Counted from the first letter of the stretch, positions 23,623 through 33,576 are shown. The stretch is 43,568 nt of DNA from Saprospiraceae bacterium (GCA_020629935.1 JAHDCJ010000028.1:2135-45702), one strand, 5' to 3'. A program made the numbers and translations. Notes: generated by a model from the sequence alone, not told the origin.

Positions 23623-24767
23623 GCTTAACCTTTTCTTATAATGAAGGATGGATAGGAGGAACCTATTATGTGATGAACTTGATTCACGCATTAAATGCAT
23701 TAGACGATGTTCATAAACCTTTTCTTATTATCCTTTCCAAAGATGAAACAGACTTTGAAAAAGTTAAGGCAATCCAGTATCCTTATATTGATTATCAATT
23801 AATAAACAAAACTGATCTCTCTCTACCTGCTAGAATTATTAATAAATTGGCCCGCCCAATTTTCAAAGATAATTTGATAAAAATAAAACCACATAAACAA
23901 AAAATAGATGTATTATTTTGGGGAACACTAGATCATTATTTTAGAAAAATCCCTATTCATTTGTTTTGGATACCTGACTTTCAAGAAGTTCATCTTCCTA
24001 CTTTTTTTAGCGCCAAACAAATCGAAAGTAGAAGAAAAAAATATAGGCATCTTGTTCAACAAAAGAAAGATATTGTATTTAGTAGTCAGGATGCCAACAA
24101 TGATTTTAATCAATTATTTCCAAATGCTAAAGGGAATAGTTTTATTTTAAATTTTGCAGTAAGCCATCCTAAAGAATATAAAAAACGTTCTATTGACACC
24201 TTAAAAAAGAAATATGATTTAACATCTCCTTATTTCTTTTGCCCAAACCAATTTTGGAAACATAAAAACCATATGCTTGTCCTTAATAGCTTGAAAGAAC
24301 TTAAATCAAAAGGACAACTGAATTTTACAGTCGCTTTCTCTGGTAAAGAATCTGATCAGAGAAATCCCAATTATTTTAAAGGATTAAAAACATTTGTTCG
24401 TGAAAACAACTTAGAAAATAATATTCGTTTTCTTGGATTTATAGATCGAAAAGATCAACTCCAATTGATGAATCACGCTTTAGCTATTGTCCAACCTTCG
24501 TTGTTTGAAGGTTGGAGTACTGTCGTTGAAGATGCCAAAGCTATGAATCAGAATATTATTATTTCTGACTTAGATGTACACAAAGAACAATTGGGAGACA
24601 CAGGATACTTTTTTGACCGAAACAGTAGCATCGAATTAACGAAACAGTTAATGTTTTTTAATCAAAACCAAATTTCTCGTCCCGAATTTCATTATGAAAA
24701 AAAAGTACATGAATTTGGAGATAAGTTTATGACTATAATCAAAAAGTTAATTGCTGATAATGCCTAA
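23601..24767 (+). CDS. Glycosyltransferase family 4
   Basis: A 388-residue GT-B enzyme. The glycine-rich WIGGTYYVMNLIHAL near the N-terminus, FFCPNQFWKHKNHMLVL in the donor-binding domain, and the QPSLFEGWSTVVEDAKAMN block (the E-x7-E region) all fit GT4. It should add a sugar to the lipid-linked chain; its specificity is unknown. The start ATG lies within the last codons of the preceding SDR gene. Confidence 0.87.
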   Translation: MVERIKIGLTFSYNEGWIGGTYYVMNLIHALNALDDVHKPFLIILSKDETDFEKVKAIQYPYIDYQLINKTDLSLPARIINKLARPIFKDNLIKIKPHKQKIDVLFWGTLDHYFRKIPIHLFWIPDFQEVHLPTFFSAKQIESRRKKYRHLVQQKKDIVFSSQDANNDFNQLFPNAKGNSFILNFAVSHPKEYKKRSIDTLKKKYDLTSPYFFCPNQFWKHKNHMLVLNSLKELKSKGQLNFTVAFSGKESDQRNPNYFKGLKTFVRENNLENNIRFLGFIDRKDQLQLMNHALAIVQPSLFEGWSTVVEDAKAMNQNIIISDLDVHKEQLGDTGYFFDRNSSIELTKQLMFFNQNQISRPEFHYEKKVHEFGDKFMTIIKKLIADNA

Positions 24768-25797
24768 CGCTATTCTTAAATCACTTCCTACACCAAACCG
24801 TATGGGATGGCCATGGACCGAAGAAGTAGATCCTAATGTTTACGACACGGATAAATCTTATCCCAAAATCTCTATCGTTACTCCTAGTTTTAACCAAGGG
24901 CAATTTATTGAAGAAACGATCCGTTCAATTATTTTACAAAATTATCCTAACCTCGAATTTATTATTATTGATGGTGGCAGCACAGACGAAACTATTGAAA
25001 TCATAAAAAAATACGAACCGTGGATTACCTATTGGGTTAGCGAAAAAGATCGTTGTCAAAGTCATGCAATTAATAAGGGGTTTGCTAAGTGCACTGGCGA
25101 AATTATAGCCTGGTTAAATAGTGATGACCTCTATAATAAAAACATCTTGTCAAAAGTGGCATCCGCGTTTTCTGAACATCCTGAAATGTCTTTGTTACAT
25201 GGACAATGTATGCATTTTGATACCGAATACGACAAAGGATTCTTAAAAGGAGAAGACTTTGACTACCTTGAATATCTCTCTACCTTTGAAAGCTTTCCTG
25301 TACACCAGCCAGCAACTTTTTTTAAACGAGAGGCCGTATTGCAAGTTGGTGATTTAGATGAAGCGTTGAAGCAAAGCATGGACAAAGACCTTTGGCAAAG
25401 ATTAGGTCTTGCGGGTCAAATTAAATTCATTCCTTATCATATTGCTTCATTTAGAAGATATGGCGAACAAATTACGGCCTTGAATCAAAAGAATAAATCT
25501 TTTTTTCTTTCAAAAGAAAGGATCAGAGCCTTAGACAACCTTTACAAATTGTCTCCACCCAAAGAAGTGATGAAAATTAAAAATAAACTATACGCGTTTT
25601 ATAATCATTTCTTAGCCATAGAACAACTTTCTAATAAAAATTTTAAGCACGCATTTAGTACATGGAAATCTGCTAAGAAGAAGTTTGGATTTCATTTTAA
25701 TTCTAGATACTTCATGTTAAACTTTAATTTACTTTTTAAAGGCCGTGGAGCAGAAAAAATGAGAAAATTGTTAGGCCTAAAAAAAATATATCATTAA
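24760..25797 (+). CDS. Glycosyltransferase family 2
   Basis: A 345-residue GT-A enzyme. ISIVTPSFNQGQFIEETI opens the nucleotide-binding domain, followed by IIIDGGSTDET and the DxD-type LNSDD metal site; SMDKDLWQRLG lies in the acceptor region. I take the ATG at 24760, 8 bp inside the previous gene, rather than an in-frame TTG at 24751. The N-terminal MGWPWTEE preface before the catalytic domain is seen in a group of bacterial GT2 proteins from capsule clusters. Donor unknown. Confidence 0.88.
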   Translation: MPNAILKSLPTPNRMGWPWTEEVDPNVYDTDKSYPKISIVTPSFNQGQFIEETIRSIILQNYPNLEFIIIDGGSTDETIEIIKKYEPWITYWVSEKDRCQSHAINKGFAKCTGEIIAWLNSDDLYNKNILSKVASAFSEHPEMSLLHGQCMHFDTEYDKGFLKGEDFDYLEYLSTFESFPVHQPATFFKREAVLQVGDLDEALKQSMDKDLWQRLGLAGQIKFIPYHIASFRRYGEQITALNQKNKSFFLSKERIRALDNLYKLSPPKEVMKIKNKLYAFYNHFLAIEQLSNKNFKHAFSTWKSAKKKFGFHFNSRYFMLNFNLLFKGRGAEKMRKLLGLKKIYH

Positions 25798-25852
25798 AAG
25801 ATTTCATCCCCTTATTGGGCCACATAGCTCCTAGCAAGTTAATCATCTAATA

Positions 25853-27004
25853 GTGAAAATTCTTTTTATCATTTCTAATCTTACCTTTGGAGGAATACAA
25901 ACCCAAGCAATGAATATTGCTGCTTTTTTCCAAAAAAAAGGATTTGAAGTACATTTTTTAGGGTTTAAAAAGTATGACGAACAATTTGTTAAGGCCCTTC
26001 TAGAAAAAAATTATACGGTAGATTATTGGCCATATTTTGGAAAACCCATTGGTTCCATTTTTCAACGATTTTTTAGATTAACAAAGTTAATATGGAAAGT
26101 TCGACAATTAAAACCAACAGTCTTAGTGCCTTTCCATTATAAAACTTGTATCGAATTTGGGGCAATCTCAAAATGGGTTGGAGCTAAAGTCTGTTTTTTT
26201 CAAATCCGAAGAACGCTAAAAAAAGATAGCATCAATACTATTAGCACCCTAGAACATAGGGCATATAAAAATAAACCCATTTTAGTAACTAACTCAAAAC
26301 ACGCACAAGTCGTTTTTCAAGAAAAAGTCAATCCATACGGTTTAACTGTTCATCAAATTTATAATGGTTTAAATCTGCGACCTATTGATCAATCGAAAAA
26401 CTGGAAACAACATTTCAACCTCGAATCGTACGATTTTGTGGCTGTTTCACTCGCTAATTTTTTTATTGAAAAAGATTATACCACCTTATTAAAAGCATGG
26501 CAATTATTTTTAACAAAGACTAAAGCGAATGCGGTATTATGCATTGGAGGGATTGATGGATCAAATGGGAATCATCTACAACGGAAAGATTATGAAAATC
26601 TTGTTAAAGAATTGTCCATTCAAAATCATGTCCGTTTTTTAGGTGCTGTTACACAAAACCTTGAATTGATTACTGCAAGTAATCTTGGTATTCTTTCCTC
26701 TACTTCTGAAGGACTTCCTAATGTGGTCTTGGAAATCATGGGAGTAAAAAGATGCTTTATAGGAACAAAAATCTCAGGTATTCAAGAAGCCGTAGGAGAA
26801 GGCTATCCGATTCCTTTATTTGAGGTAGGTGATACCCAACATCTTGCCATACTTATTGAGGCCGTATACGATAAAAAATTTGATTTAAGTCAAATCAATA
26901 AATATACAGAAGATCGAATAAATTCTTTTTTCAACTTAGATCGTTTGGGCGAAGATTATTATCAACTAATTACACAAAAACAGCTGTCTAACCGTGCTAT
27001 TTAA
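25853..27004 (+). CDS. Glycosyltransferase family 4
   Basis: A 383-residue GT-B enzyme with an N-terminal FGGIQTQAMNIAAFF segment and the C-terminal STSEGLPNVVLEIMGVKRC donor-binding block. It begins with GTG: the only in-frame upstream codons before a TAG at 25832-25834 contain no ATG, so the non-ATG start is forced. A 55-bp gap with no clear promoter precedes it. It overlaps the MBOAT gene by 11 bp. It probably adds one sugar of the repeat unit. Confidence 0.88.
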   Translation: MKILFIISNLTFGGIQTQAMNIAAFFQKKGFEVHFLGFKKYDEQFVKALLEKNYTVDYWPYFGKPIGSIFQRFFRLTKLIWKVRQLKPTVLVPFHYKTCIEFGAISKWVGAKVCFFQIRRTLKKDSINTISTLEHRAYKNKPILVTNSKHAQVVFQEKVNPYGLTVHQIYNGLNLRPIDQSKNWKQHFNLESYDFVAVSLANFFIEKDYTTLLKAWQLFLTKTKANAVLCIGGIDGSNGNHLQRKDYENLVKELSIQNHVRFLGAVTQNLELITASNLGILSSTSEGLPNVVLEIMGVKRCFIGTKISGIQEAVGEGYPIPLFEVGDTQHLAILIEAVYDKKFDLSQINKYTEDRINSFFNLDRLGEDYYQLITQKQLSNRAI

Positions 27005-28433
27005 TTCGTTAGATTTTGTTCTTTTTTTTCCTGTAGTTGTTGCATTATATTTTGTTCTTCCACAAAAATGGAAGAACATCATGTTGCTTCTTGCAAGCTA
27101 CTACTTCTATATGTGTTGGAAAGTAGAGTATATTTTACTCATATTATTTTCCACAATCGTCGACTACTCCGTCGCAATCAAAATGTCGGAAAGTCTACAC
27201 AAAAAAGTTAGAAAACGGTGGCTTTACTTATCTCTTGGAGTCAATTTAGGTATTCTTTTTCTTTTTAAATATTTTAACTTATTTAATGATGCCGTTCAAG
27301 CAGCCTTTAATAAATTTAATTTATTTTATGATATACCTACTTTTGAGTTATTGCTTCCTGTAGGAATTTCGTTTTATACCTTTCAAACCTTAGCTTATAC
27401 TATTGATGTATATAATGGGAAGTTAAAACCCGAACGAAATCTATTCAACTTTGCACTTTATGTTTCTTTTTTTCCGCAACTGGTAGCAGGTCCAATAGAA
27501 CGAGCCTCTAGACTTCTTCCTCAATTCCAAAAAACCTACCAATATAATTATATTCGTGTAGTTGGAGGATTACAACAAATGCTTTGGGGCTTTTTTAAAA
27601 AGTTAGTAATAGCGGATAGACTTGCGCCTTTAGTCAATGAAATTTATAATGCTCCAACAGAAGTTAGTGGTATTACATTACTTACTGCTACCTATTTATT
27701 TGCATTTCAAATATATTGTGACTTCTCTGGATATTCAGACATTGCTATTGGTAGTGCCCGTGTAATGGGTTATGACCTTATGGATAATTTTAAGGTACCT
27801 TATTTATCCAAATCAATTAGAGAGTTTTGGCAACGATGGCATATTTCACTTTCGACTTGGTTTAGAGATTATGTATATATCCCATTAGGAGGAAATCGAG
27901 TAAAAGTATATCGTTGGTATTTAAACCTCCTCATCGTATTTATGGTAAGTGGGCTATGGCATGGTGCAAATTGGACCTTTCTAATTTGGGGTGCACTACA
28001 TGGTATATATTTAATTATAGAAATTTTATTGAATAAGCTTCCTCCAATATTAAAAAGATTTCCTAAAATTAAACATTGGTTTCTCATAGGAATAACTTTT
28101 CACCTCGTGCTATTAGCATGGATCTTTTTTAGAGCGAATACGGTAAACGATGCATTCTATATTCTAAAACAAATAGCCTATATTCCAACCGAATTATCTA
28201 TTTCTAATATTATAAATGGTGTACTTTGGAAAGTAAATCGTTTAGCCGTTATTCTAACCTATATTATTCTTTTTTGTTTTATTTTTCTAGATCCATTTAT
28301 GGATAAAAAAATAAAACAATTTAAAGGTGGAGAAAAATTTTCTCATGGATTATTACTATCCGCATTACTTCTTGTGCTTATTCTTCTCTTCGGATTTTTT
28401 GGAGAAGTTGAATTTATCTATTTTCAATTTTAA
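26994..28433 (+). CDS. MBOAT membrane-bound O-acyltransferase (AlgI-like)
   Basis: A 479-residue polytopic membrane protein starting MLFNSLDFVLFFP, the classic AlgI-type N-terminus; the start codon is GTG. The MBOAT core holds RWHISLSTWFRDYVYIPLGG at about 281-300 and the catalytic histidine H323 in GLWHGANWT. These proteins carry acetyl groups from a cytoplasmic donor across the membrane to an extracytoplasmic partner that acetylates the polysaccharide. The partner is probably the SGNH-like protein encoded next, whose start overlaps this stop by one base. It is predicted to have around ten or more membrane segments. Confidence 0.93.
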   Translation: MLFNSLDFVLFFPVVVALYFVLPQKWKNIMLLLASYYFYMCWKVEYILLILFSTIVDYSVAIKMSESLHKKVRKRWLYLSLGVNLGILFLFKYFNLFNDAVQAAFNKFNLFYDIPTFELLLPVGISFYTFQTLAYTIDVYNGKLKPERNLFNFALYVSFFPQLVAGPIERASRLLPQFQKTYQYNYIRVVGGLQQMLWGFFKKLVIADRLAPLVNEIYNAPTEVSGITLLTATYLFAFQIYCDFSGYSDIAIGSARVMGYDLMDNFKVPYLSKSIREFWQRWHISLSTWFRDYVYIPLGGNRVKVYRWYLNLLIVFMVSGLWHGANWTFLIWGALHGIYLIIEILLNKLPPILKRFPKIKHWFLIGITFHLVLLAWIFFRANTVNDAFYILKQIAYIPTELSISNIINGVLWKVNRLAVILTYIILFCFIFLDPFMDKKIKQFKGGEKFSHGLLLSALLLVLILLFGFFGEVEFIYFQF

Positions 28434-29383
28434 TGAGTCGATTATTTAAAAAAGGAATTATCTTTTTGTGTTTGACAGTATTCATATACGTCATTCTATT
28501 TAGTTTATTATACTTCATTAAACCAACAGAAAACTCCCTACTCTATTATACTTCTGAAACCCTTAGAAGTAAAGGGAAACGACATAGTTACAAATCATTT
28601 AATGAATTTAATACAGGAATTAAAAACGGGCCGTATGATATTGTAGTACTTGGTTCTTCGCAAGCTTACAGAGGATATGACCCAAGAATATTTGCCGCAC
28701 ATAATATTCGAATGCATAATCTCGGAACGAGTTCTCAAATTATTCAAAATACCGAGGTAATTTCCAAACATATGATCAATAAAGAATCTGCCAAAGCGGT
28801 AATATTAGATATCTTTCTTGGAGGCATTACTGGGGAAGGAATTGAATCTACAATAAATTTAGTTCAAAACATACCAAGTAGAAAAGCCTCTACAGAAATG
28901 ATCTGGCGAATGAAAGATATACGAGGCCTGAATATGTTTATGCTTAGATTGTTTGATGATTATTTTTTAGTCGAAAAAGAAATAGATAAATCGGTAAGCT
29001 ATTATCATAAAAACTCTACTTATATTTCAGGAGGCTTTTCACAAACTCCAGATTCATTCATGGTAGAAAAAGATGACGAACGGATTTATAAAGTAGGCCA
29101 TCCGCACTTAAAATACGTAGACGCTATTCTTGCTGATTTAGAGAAAAAAGAGATCCCCGTTTATTTAGTCATGGCTCCACAGCCACGTTTGTTTTTACCC
29201 AAAAATAAAACTGCATTTTTAAAAGATATACAGCAAATCGCTGCTAAATATAAAAACACAAAAGTATTGGATTTTGCATGGGCATTACCCCTAGAGGCAA
29301 AATATCATTATTTCGATCGTCGACATTTGAACCAAGCAGGTGTTGAAATTTTCAATAATGAATTAATTCAATATTTAAAATAA
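28433..29383 (+). CDS. Membrane-anchored SGNH-like O-acetyltransferase partner
   Basis: A 316-residue protein with an uncleaved N-terminal membrane anchor (hydrophobic residues about 8-28) and an extracytoplasmic SGNH-hydrolase-like domain. The nucleophile block is VVLGSSQAYRG (71-81), and the catalytic Asp-His pair is D295-xx-H298 in FDRRHLNQAG. This arrangement matches AlgJ/AlgX/DltD-type partners of MBOAT proteins, which place the acetyl group on the glycan at the periplasmic face. A one-base overlap (TAATG) with the MBOAT gene supports a two-gene module. A lipolytic role is possible but less likely here. Confidence 0.78.
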   Translation: MSRLFKKGIIFLCLTVFIYVILFSLLYFIKPTENSLLYYTSETLRSKGKRHSYKSFNEFNTGIKNGPYDIVVLGSSQAYRGYDPRIFAAHNIRMHNLGTSSQIIQNTEVISKHMINKESAKAVILDIFLGGITGEGIESTINLVQNIPSRKASTEMIWRMKDIRGLNMFMLRLFDDYFLVEKEIDKSVSYYHKNSTYISGGFSQTPDSFMVEKDDERIYKVGHPHLKYVDAILADLEKKEIPVYLVMAPQPRLFLPKNKTAFLKDIQQIAAKYKNTKVLDFAWALPLEAKYHYFDRRHLNQAGVEIFNNELIQYLK

Positions 29384-29391
29384 GCAAATCG

Positions 29392-30363
29392 ATGAATACA
29401 GAAAAAAAATTACTGATTACTGGAGGTGCAGGATTTATAGGTTCTAACCTCGTCAACCATTTTTTAAGTAAAGATTATATTTCCAAAGTTCGCGTTTTAG
29501 ATAATTTGTCTACGGGAAATAGAAGGAACTTAAAACCTTTTGAAAAAAATTCTAAATTTGAATTTATTGAAGGGGATATTCGAGATTACAAAACCTGTCT
29601 GGATGCTTGTAAAGGGATGGATGTAATCAGTCACCAAGCTGCTCTTGGATCTGTCCCTCGATCTATAAAAAACCCATTAACCACCAATGAGGTAAATATT
29701 TCAGGTACCCTAAACGTATTTACTGCAGCAAAAGAATGTAATATTAAACGTATAGTTTATGCTGCCTCCTCATCTACCTACGGAGATAGCATGTCTTTAC
29801 CTAAACGAGAGGATGTCATTGGTAGTCCTATCTCACCTTATGCAGTAACCAAACTTACCAACGAACTTTATGCAAAAGTTTTTGGTCAGCTTTATAATAT
29901 GGAATTCATTGGCCTACGTTACTTTAATGTTTTTGGTCCAAATCAAGATCCTAATGGCGCTTATGCCGCAGTAATTCCTCTTTTTGTAAAAGCGATATTA
30001 AAAAATGAAGCCCCAACTATTTATGGGGATGGCCTACAAAGTAGAGATTTCACTTTTGTACAAAATGTAGTACAAGCGAATGAGAAAGCACTATTTACAA
30101 CCAATAAGGATGCGATTAATGAGGTATATAATATTGCCATTGGAGAAAAAATCACACTTATTGATTTATTTGATGCGCTAAAAGAAATTTCAGGAAGTCT
30201 CTTAACCCCTAATTTTGGTCCTGCAAGACTAGGAGATGTGAAACATAGTTTAGCTGACATTTCGAAAGCAAAAAATTATTTAGAATACTCTGCTGATGTT
30301 CCAGTAAAAGAAGGTCTAAAGAAAGCATTCCATTGGTATAAGGAAACGTTAGTTTTTTCATAA
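29392..30363 (+). CDS. UDP-N-acetylglucosamine(uronate) 4-epimerase, WbpP/TviC-like
   Basis: A 323-residue extended SDR with GGAGFIG at residues 11-17, SSSTYG at 126-131, and catalytic Y150-xxx-K154. The ALGSVPRSIKNP segment (84-95) and FGPNQDPNGAYAAVIP (181-196) are hallmarks of the WbpP/TviC group, which epimerises C4 of UDP-GlcNAc or UDP-GlcNAcA. With the TviB-like dehydrogenase at 15450 it could yield UDP-GalNAcA. It is cytoplasmic and starts 8 bp after the SGNH gene. Confidence 0.88.
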   Translation: MNTEKKLLITGGAGFIGSNLVNHFLSKDYISKVRVLDNLSTGNRRNLKPFEKNSKFEFIEGDIRDYKTCLDACKGMDVISHQAALGSVPRSIKNPLTTNEVNISGTLNVFTAAKECNIKRIVYAASSSTYGDSMSLPKREDVIGSPISPYAVTKLTNELYAKVFGQLYNMEFIGLRYFNVFGPNQDPNGAYAAVIPLFVKAILKNEAPTIYGDGLQSRDFTFVQNVVQANEKALFTTNKDAINEVYNIAIGEKITLIDLFDALKEISGSLLTPNFGPARLGDVKHSLADISKAKNYLEYSADVPVKEGLKKAFHWYKETLVFS

Positions 30364-30366
30364 GTT

Positions 30367-31380
30367 TTGAAAAACAAAACCGAGCATCTAATTAGTATTA
30401 TTACCCCTAACTTTAATAAAGGGGATTATATAGAACAAACGATTCAATCTGTTATTGCTCAATCGTATTCGAATTGGGAATTGCTCATTATTGATGATGG
30501 TTCTACAGATCATTCGTTGAACATTATCAAAAAATATACAGCAAAAGACTCACGAGTTCGTTTTTTTTTAAGAGAGCAACTCCCTAAAGGAGGTTCCGTC
30601 TGTCGAAATATAGGTTTAGAAAAAGCAAAGGGAAATTGGGTTTTCTTTTTAGATTCAGATGACCTTATTACTCCTAATTGCTTAGAGAATAGATTAGGTC
30701 GAATTAAGCAACATCCAGATCATTCTTTTTATGTTTTTCCAACAGGTACTTTTTATGAAGAAGTAGGTGATTCATTAAGTCAATGGATTCCTCCTAAACA
30801 AAGTGATTATTTAAAACTTTTTCTTCGTCATGATTTACCGTGGAATATCTCTGGGTTAGTTTGGGAAATTGAATATTTAAAATCACTTCATGGATTTAAA
30901 GAACACTACCCTAGATTACAAGATGTTGAATTGCATACTAGAGCTTTAATTTATACCTCAAAATACAAAGTCTTTTCTACAGGAAGTATTGATTTTTTTT
31001 ATAGAATTGCCCCTCAACGATCGAAAACAATCTATAACGAAGAACGGTACATTACCCTTTATTTAGAAGCTAGTCAGTATTATCTAAAAGATATGAAAAA
31101 GGCACTCTCAGATAACAACAAATCTAAATCCTATTTTTCTTCTCTTAGAGGCACCTATTTTGTAGCTATAAATCGAGTACTCACTACGTGTTATCGGTTA
31201 AAGAAAATAAATACTTCATTCGCTAATGAAAAAATTGAATTATTTCGCAAACAAACAAGCACCGTTAATCCTTCTATATTTAACCGCTTGATTATTTCAA
31301 TTTACATCCAATTATATAAATTAGGTTTCGGCAAAGTCAAAGGGTTTAATTTTGTGCTAAAAAAAATATATTGTTTATAA
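30367..31380 (+). CDS. Glycosyltransferase family 2
   Basis: A 337-residue GT-A enzyme: ISIITPNFNKGDYIEQTI, IIDDGSTDHS and the metal-binding FLDSDDLI are in the expected order. The start is TTG three bases after the previous stop, and that stop is in the same frame, so no upstream ATG is available. The C-terminal 100 residues are basic and may contact the membrane. Donor and acceptor are unknown. Confidence 0.88.
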   Translation: MKNKTEHLISIITPNFNKGDYIEQTIQSVIAQSYSNWELLIIDDGSTDHSLNIIKKYTAKDSRVRFFLREQLPKGGSVCRNIGLEKAKGNWVFFLDSDDLITPNCLENRLGRIKQHPDHSFYVFPTGTFYEEVGDSLSQWIPPKQSDYLKLFLRHDLPWNISGLVWEIEYLKSLHGFKEHYPRLQDVELHTRALIYTSKYKVFSTGSIDFFYRIAPQRSKTIYNEERYITLYLEASQYYLKDMKKALSDNNKSKSYFSSLRGTYFVAINRVLTTCYRLKKINTSFANEKIELFRKQTSTVNPSIFNRLIISIYIQLYKLGFGKVKGFNFVLKKIYCL

Positions 31381-31381
31381 C

Positions 31382-33511
31382 ATGGTAAAGGAAAAAAGAT
31401 TTTTTATAGTTATTTTCTTGGCTTTCATTTTGGCTTGTAACTCAAGTAAAAAAAACACTACAAGCAGTACACCAAAGGCACAGTCTAACTATTCTATGCA
31501 ACTAAAAAAAGTGAACCAATCAAACCAATCCATACAATTATTAGAATATCCTATTGGACATCCCAACGTTAGTCTTAAACCTTTAGATCAACTACGACAA
31601 TTTCCATTGGCTCGATACAAAAAGAATCATTCATTACCTCCTCTTTTCAATTGGATGGACTTAAATTTTTTAGGTGGGAAAATGCATCCAAACTATAAGT
31701 TATCTAATGAACAAATTCAATCTAATCATCTCGCTATAAATAAAGAATTGGCAACCCAATGGAATTATTATTTTCACTTGGGAAATGTATCTAGAAACGC
31801 AATTAAATCGGCTAACAATCCTAACATTTTATTTGCCAACAAACATCCACAAATTCCCATTTCAGCAACTACGTTATGGACTCAACTTCAAAGAAGAGAC
31901 GAGACGGGGAAAGTTCGAAGACCACATATTTTTACTTGTGTGTCTAATTTAAAGTATGTATTGAAAAATGATAAGGGCGAGTTTTTTTCAAGAAAAGGCC
32001 AAAAATCAGATACAAAAAAAATCATCAACTTTACAATACCCAATGATATTCCAAACAAAGACGGTCTATTACAAGCTAAACGTTTAAAAACAATTTTAAG
32101 TTATTTAACACGTCCTATTAATATCATTAATGAAAACGGAGAAGCACCTCCTTTTTATATAAAGGACTATGTGTTTAAACACGATGCAGAATCAGTCAAA
32201 CACAAAAACAAACTAGGTTTTGAATCTTGGGACGAATATAAATCAACACAAAAAACAAGAATACGAAAGGCATACTTAGACCAAATAAAAAAACAAAACC
32301 CTAGACTAAAAAACACTATTTTTTCATGGTATTCTGTAGAAGGAGGACCTGCCGACCGTTTTGATTGGAACCTTTCAAAATCCATCTTATCAAAAGTAGA
32401 TAATCAATATTATTCTACACCAAACTTTTATCCTAAGTCGCCAGAAGTATGGTCAAGAGTAAAAGGGCCATTTCATGGTTGGCAATGGATTGAAGATGGA
32501 CGAAAGGTAGAAATAAAGGCTGGTGACAAATTATTCTCCCCATTTGTAGCTGCAGGTTGGTATAGAAACCCCGAAAAAAATATTCGCCCTGGTCAATGGT
32601 TAGGTTTATTAAAATGCTTAGGAGTTGTTGGAGCGACTTTTTATTACACTGGTCATTTTTCTACTGGTAAAGCTCCATTTCCGAAACCTGAAGATTATAT
32701 TTGGCAAGCAGTGATGCCGACCTATGCACAAGCTATTACAAGCCATTATGAATCTATTTTAAGAACGGGTGATTTACTTTTAGATAGAAATAAAAAACCC
32801 ATTGTACGTTATCCTGTGGAAGAACAAAATACGTTATTAACTATACGTAAACATGCAAATAAAAAAGTTTATGTAATTTCAGGAGCTGCTCAAACAACCA
32901 AAAACACGGTACCACAACCTCCGTTAAAATCCATTGCTACCTTTGAGCTCAATGGTTATCAAATAAAATTACCTATCCGACGTCAAGGTAGTACATACAT
33001 CCTTGATTTCACCCAATCTCAGTCTATTAAACTCACGCAACTAGATGCATGGCATCAGGCGTATCACCCACATTGGTGGAGTAAAGATTACTTATTAGAC
33101 TGTTCATTATTTGATTCTCCCAAAAATCAAACGCCTACTATTACAGATTATACAAAAAGTAATAATACATTAGACTTTAGTACATTTTCAAGTTATAAAA
33201 GAATAACTTCGTCAAACCAAATATTAACCTATACAATAAACGCTAAACAACATAAAAACTGTTACATTTTTGTTCGAGCTAGATCAACAACAGGAGGAAA
33301 CATTAATTTATCACTGAATGATGAAAAGGCCAACAAAAAAATTGATAATCGTAACTGGGAGTGGATCAAGTTAGATGCTAAAGATACACTTCGCTTATTG
33401 AAAGGTGAAAACAAAATTTTTATTACTTCTATCCAAGGTACAATTGAGATAGATAAAATTTTCATTACACAGGAAAATGCAATACCAGCCTTAGCTGATT
33501 GGCAATTGTAA
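31382..33511 (+). CDS. Large lipoprotein of unknown function
   Basis: A 709-residue protein with a lipoprotein signal peptide: Lys/Arg at 3-6, hydrophobic residues 7-18 and a lipobox ending I-L-A-C19. The mature part starts with a Ser/Lys/Thr-rich linker. A central region (about 120-480) is rich in aromatic residues, with segments such as FHGWQWIEDGRKVEI and FSPFVAAGWYRNPEKN, and could be a TIM-barrel-like carbohydrate-active domain. The last 110 residues look like an all-beta, CBM-like sandwich. I do not recognise the family. Its location among glycan genes suggests a surface or periplasmic role in processing, acceptance or attachment of the polymer. One base separates it from the preceding glycosyltransferase gene. 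Confidence 0.85.
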   Translation: MVKEKRFFIVIFLAFILACNSSKKNTTSSTPKAQSNYSMQLKKVNQSNQSIQLLEYPIGHPNVSLKPLDQLRQFPLARYKKNHSLPPLFNWMDLNFLGGKMHPNYKLSNEQIQSNHLAINKELATQWNYYFHLGNVSRNAIKSANNPNILFANKHPQIPISATTLWTQLQRRDETGKVRRPHIFTCVSNLKYVLKNDKGEFFSRKGQKSDTKKIINFTIPNDIPNKDGLLQAKRLKTILSYLTRPINIINENGEAPPFYIKDYVFKHDAESVKHKNKLGFESWDEYKSTQKTRIRKAYLDQIKKQNPRLKNTIFSWYSVEGGPADRFDWNLSKSILSKVDNQYYSTPNFYPKSPEVWSRVKGPFHGWQWIEDGRKVEIKAGDKLFSPFVAAGWYRNPEKNIRPGQWLGLLKCLGVVGATFYYTGHFSTGKAPFPKPEDYIWQAVMPTYAQAITSHYESILRTGDLLLDRNKKPIVRYPVEEQNTLLTIRKHANKKVYVISGAAQTTKNTVPQPPLKSIATFELNGYQIKLPIRRQGSTYILDFTQSQSIKLTQLDAWHQAYHPHWWSKDYLLDCSLFDSPKNQTPTITDYTKSNNTLDFSTFSSYKRITSSNQILTYTINAKQHKNCYIFVRARSTTGGNINLSLNDEKANKKIDNRNWEWIKLDAKDTLRLLKGENKIFITSIQGTIEIDKIFITQENAIPALADWQL

Positions 33512-33576
33512 TAATTATATAAAATGCATTATTTAAACACTAACTTTTCTCATCTTTCTTTTAATGATGTCTACTT

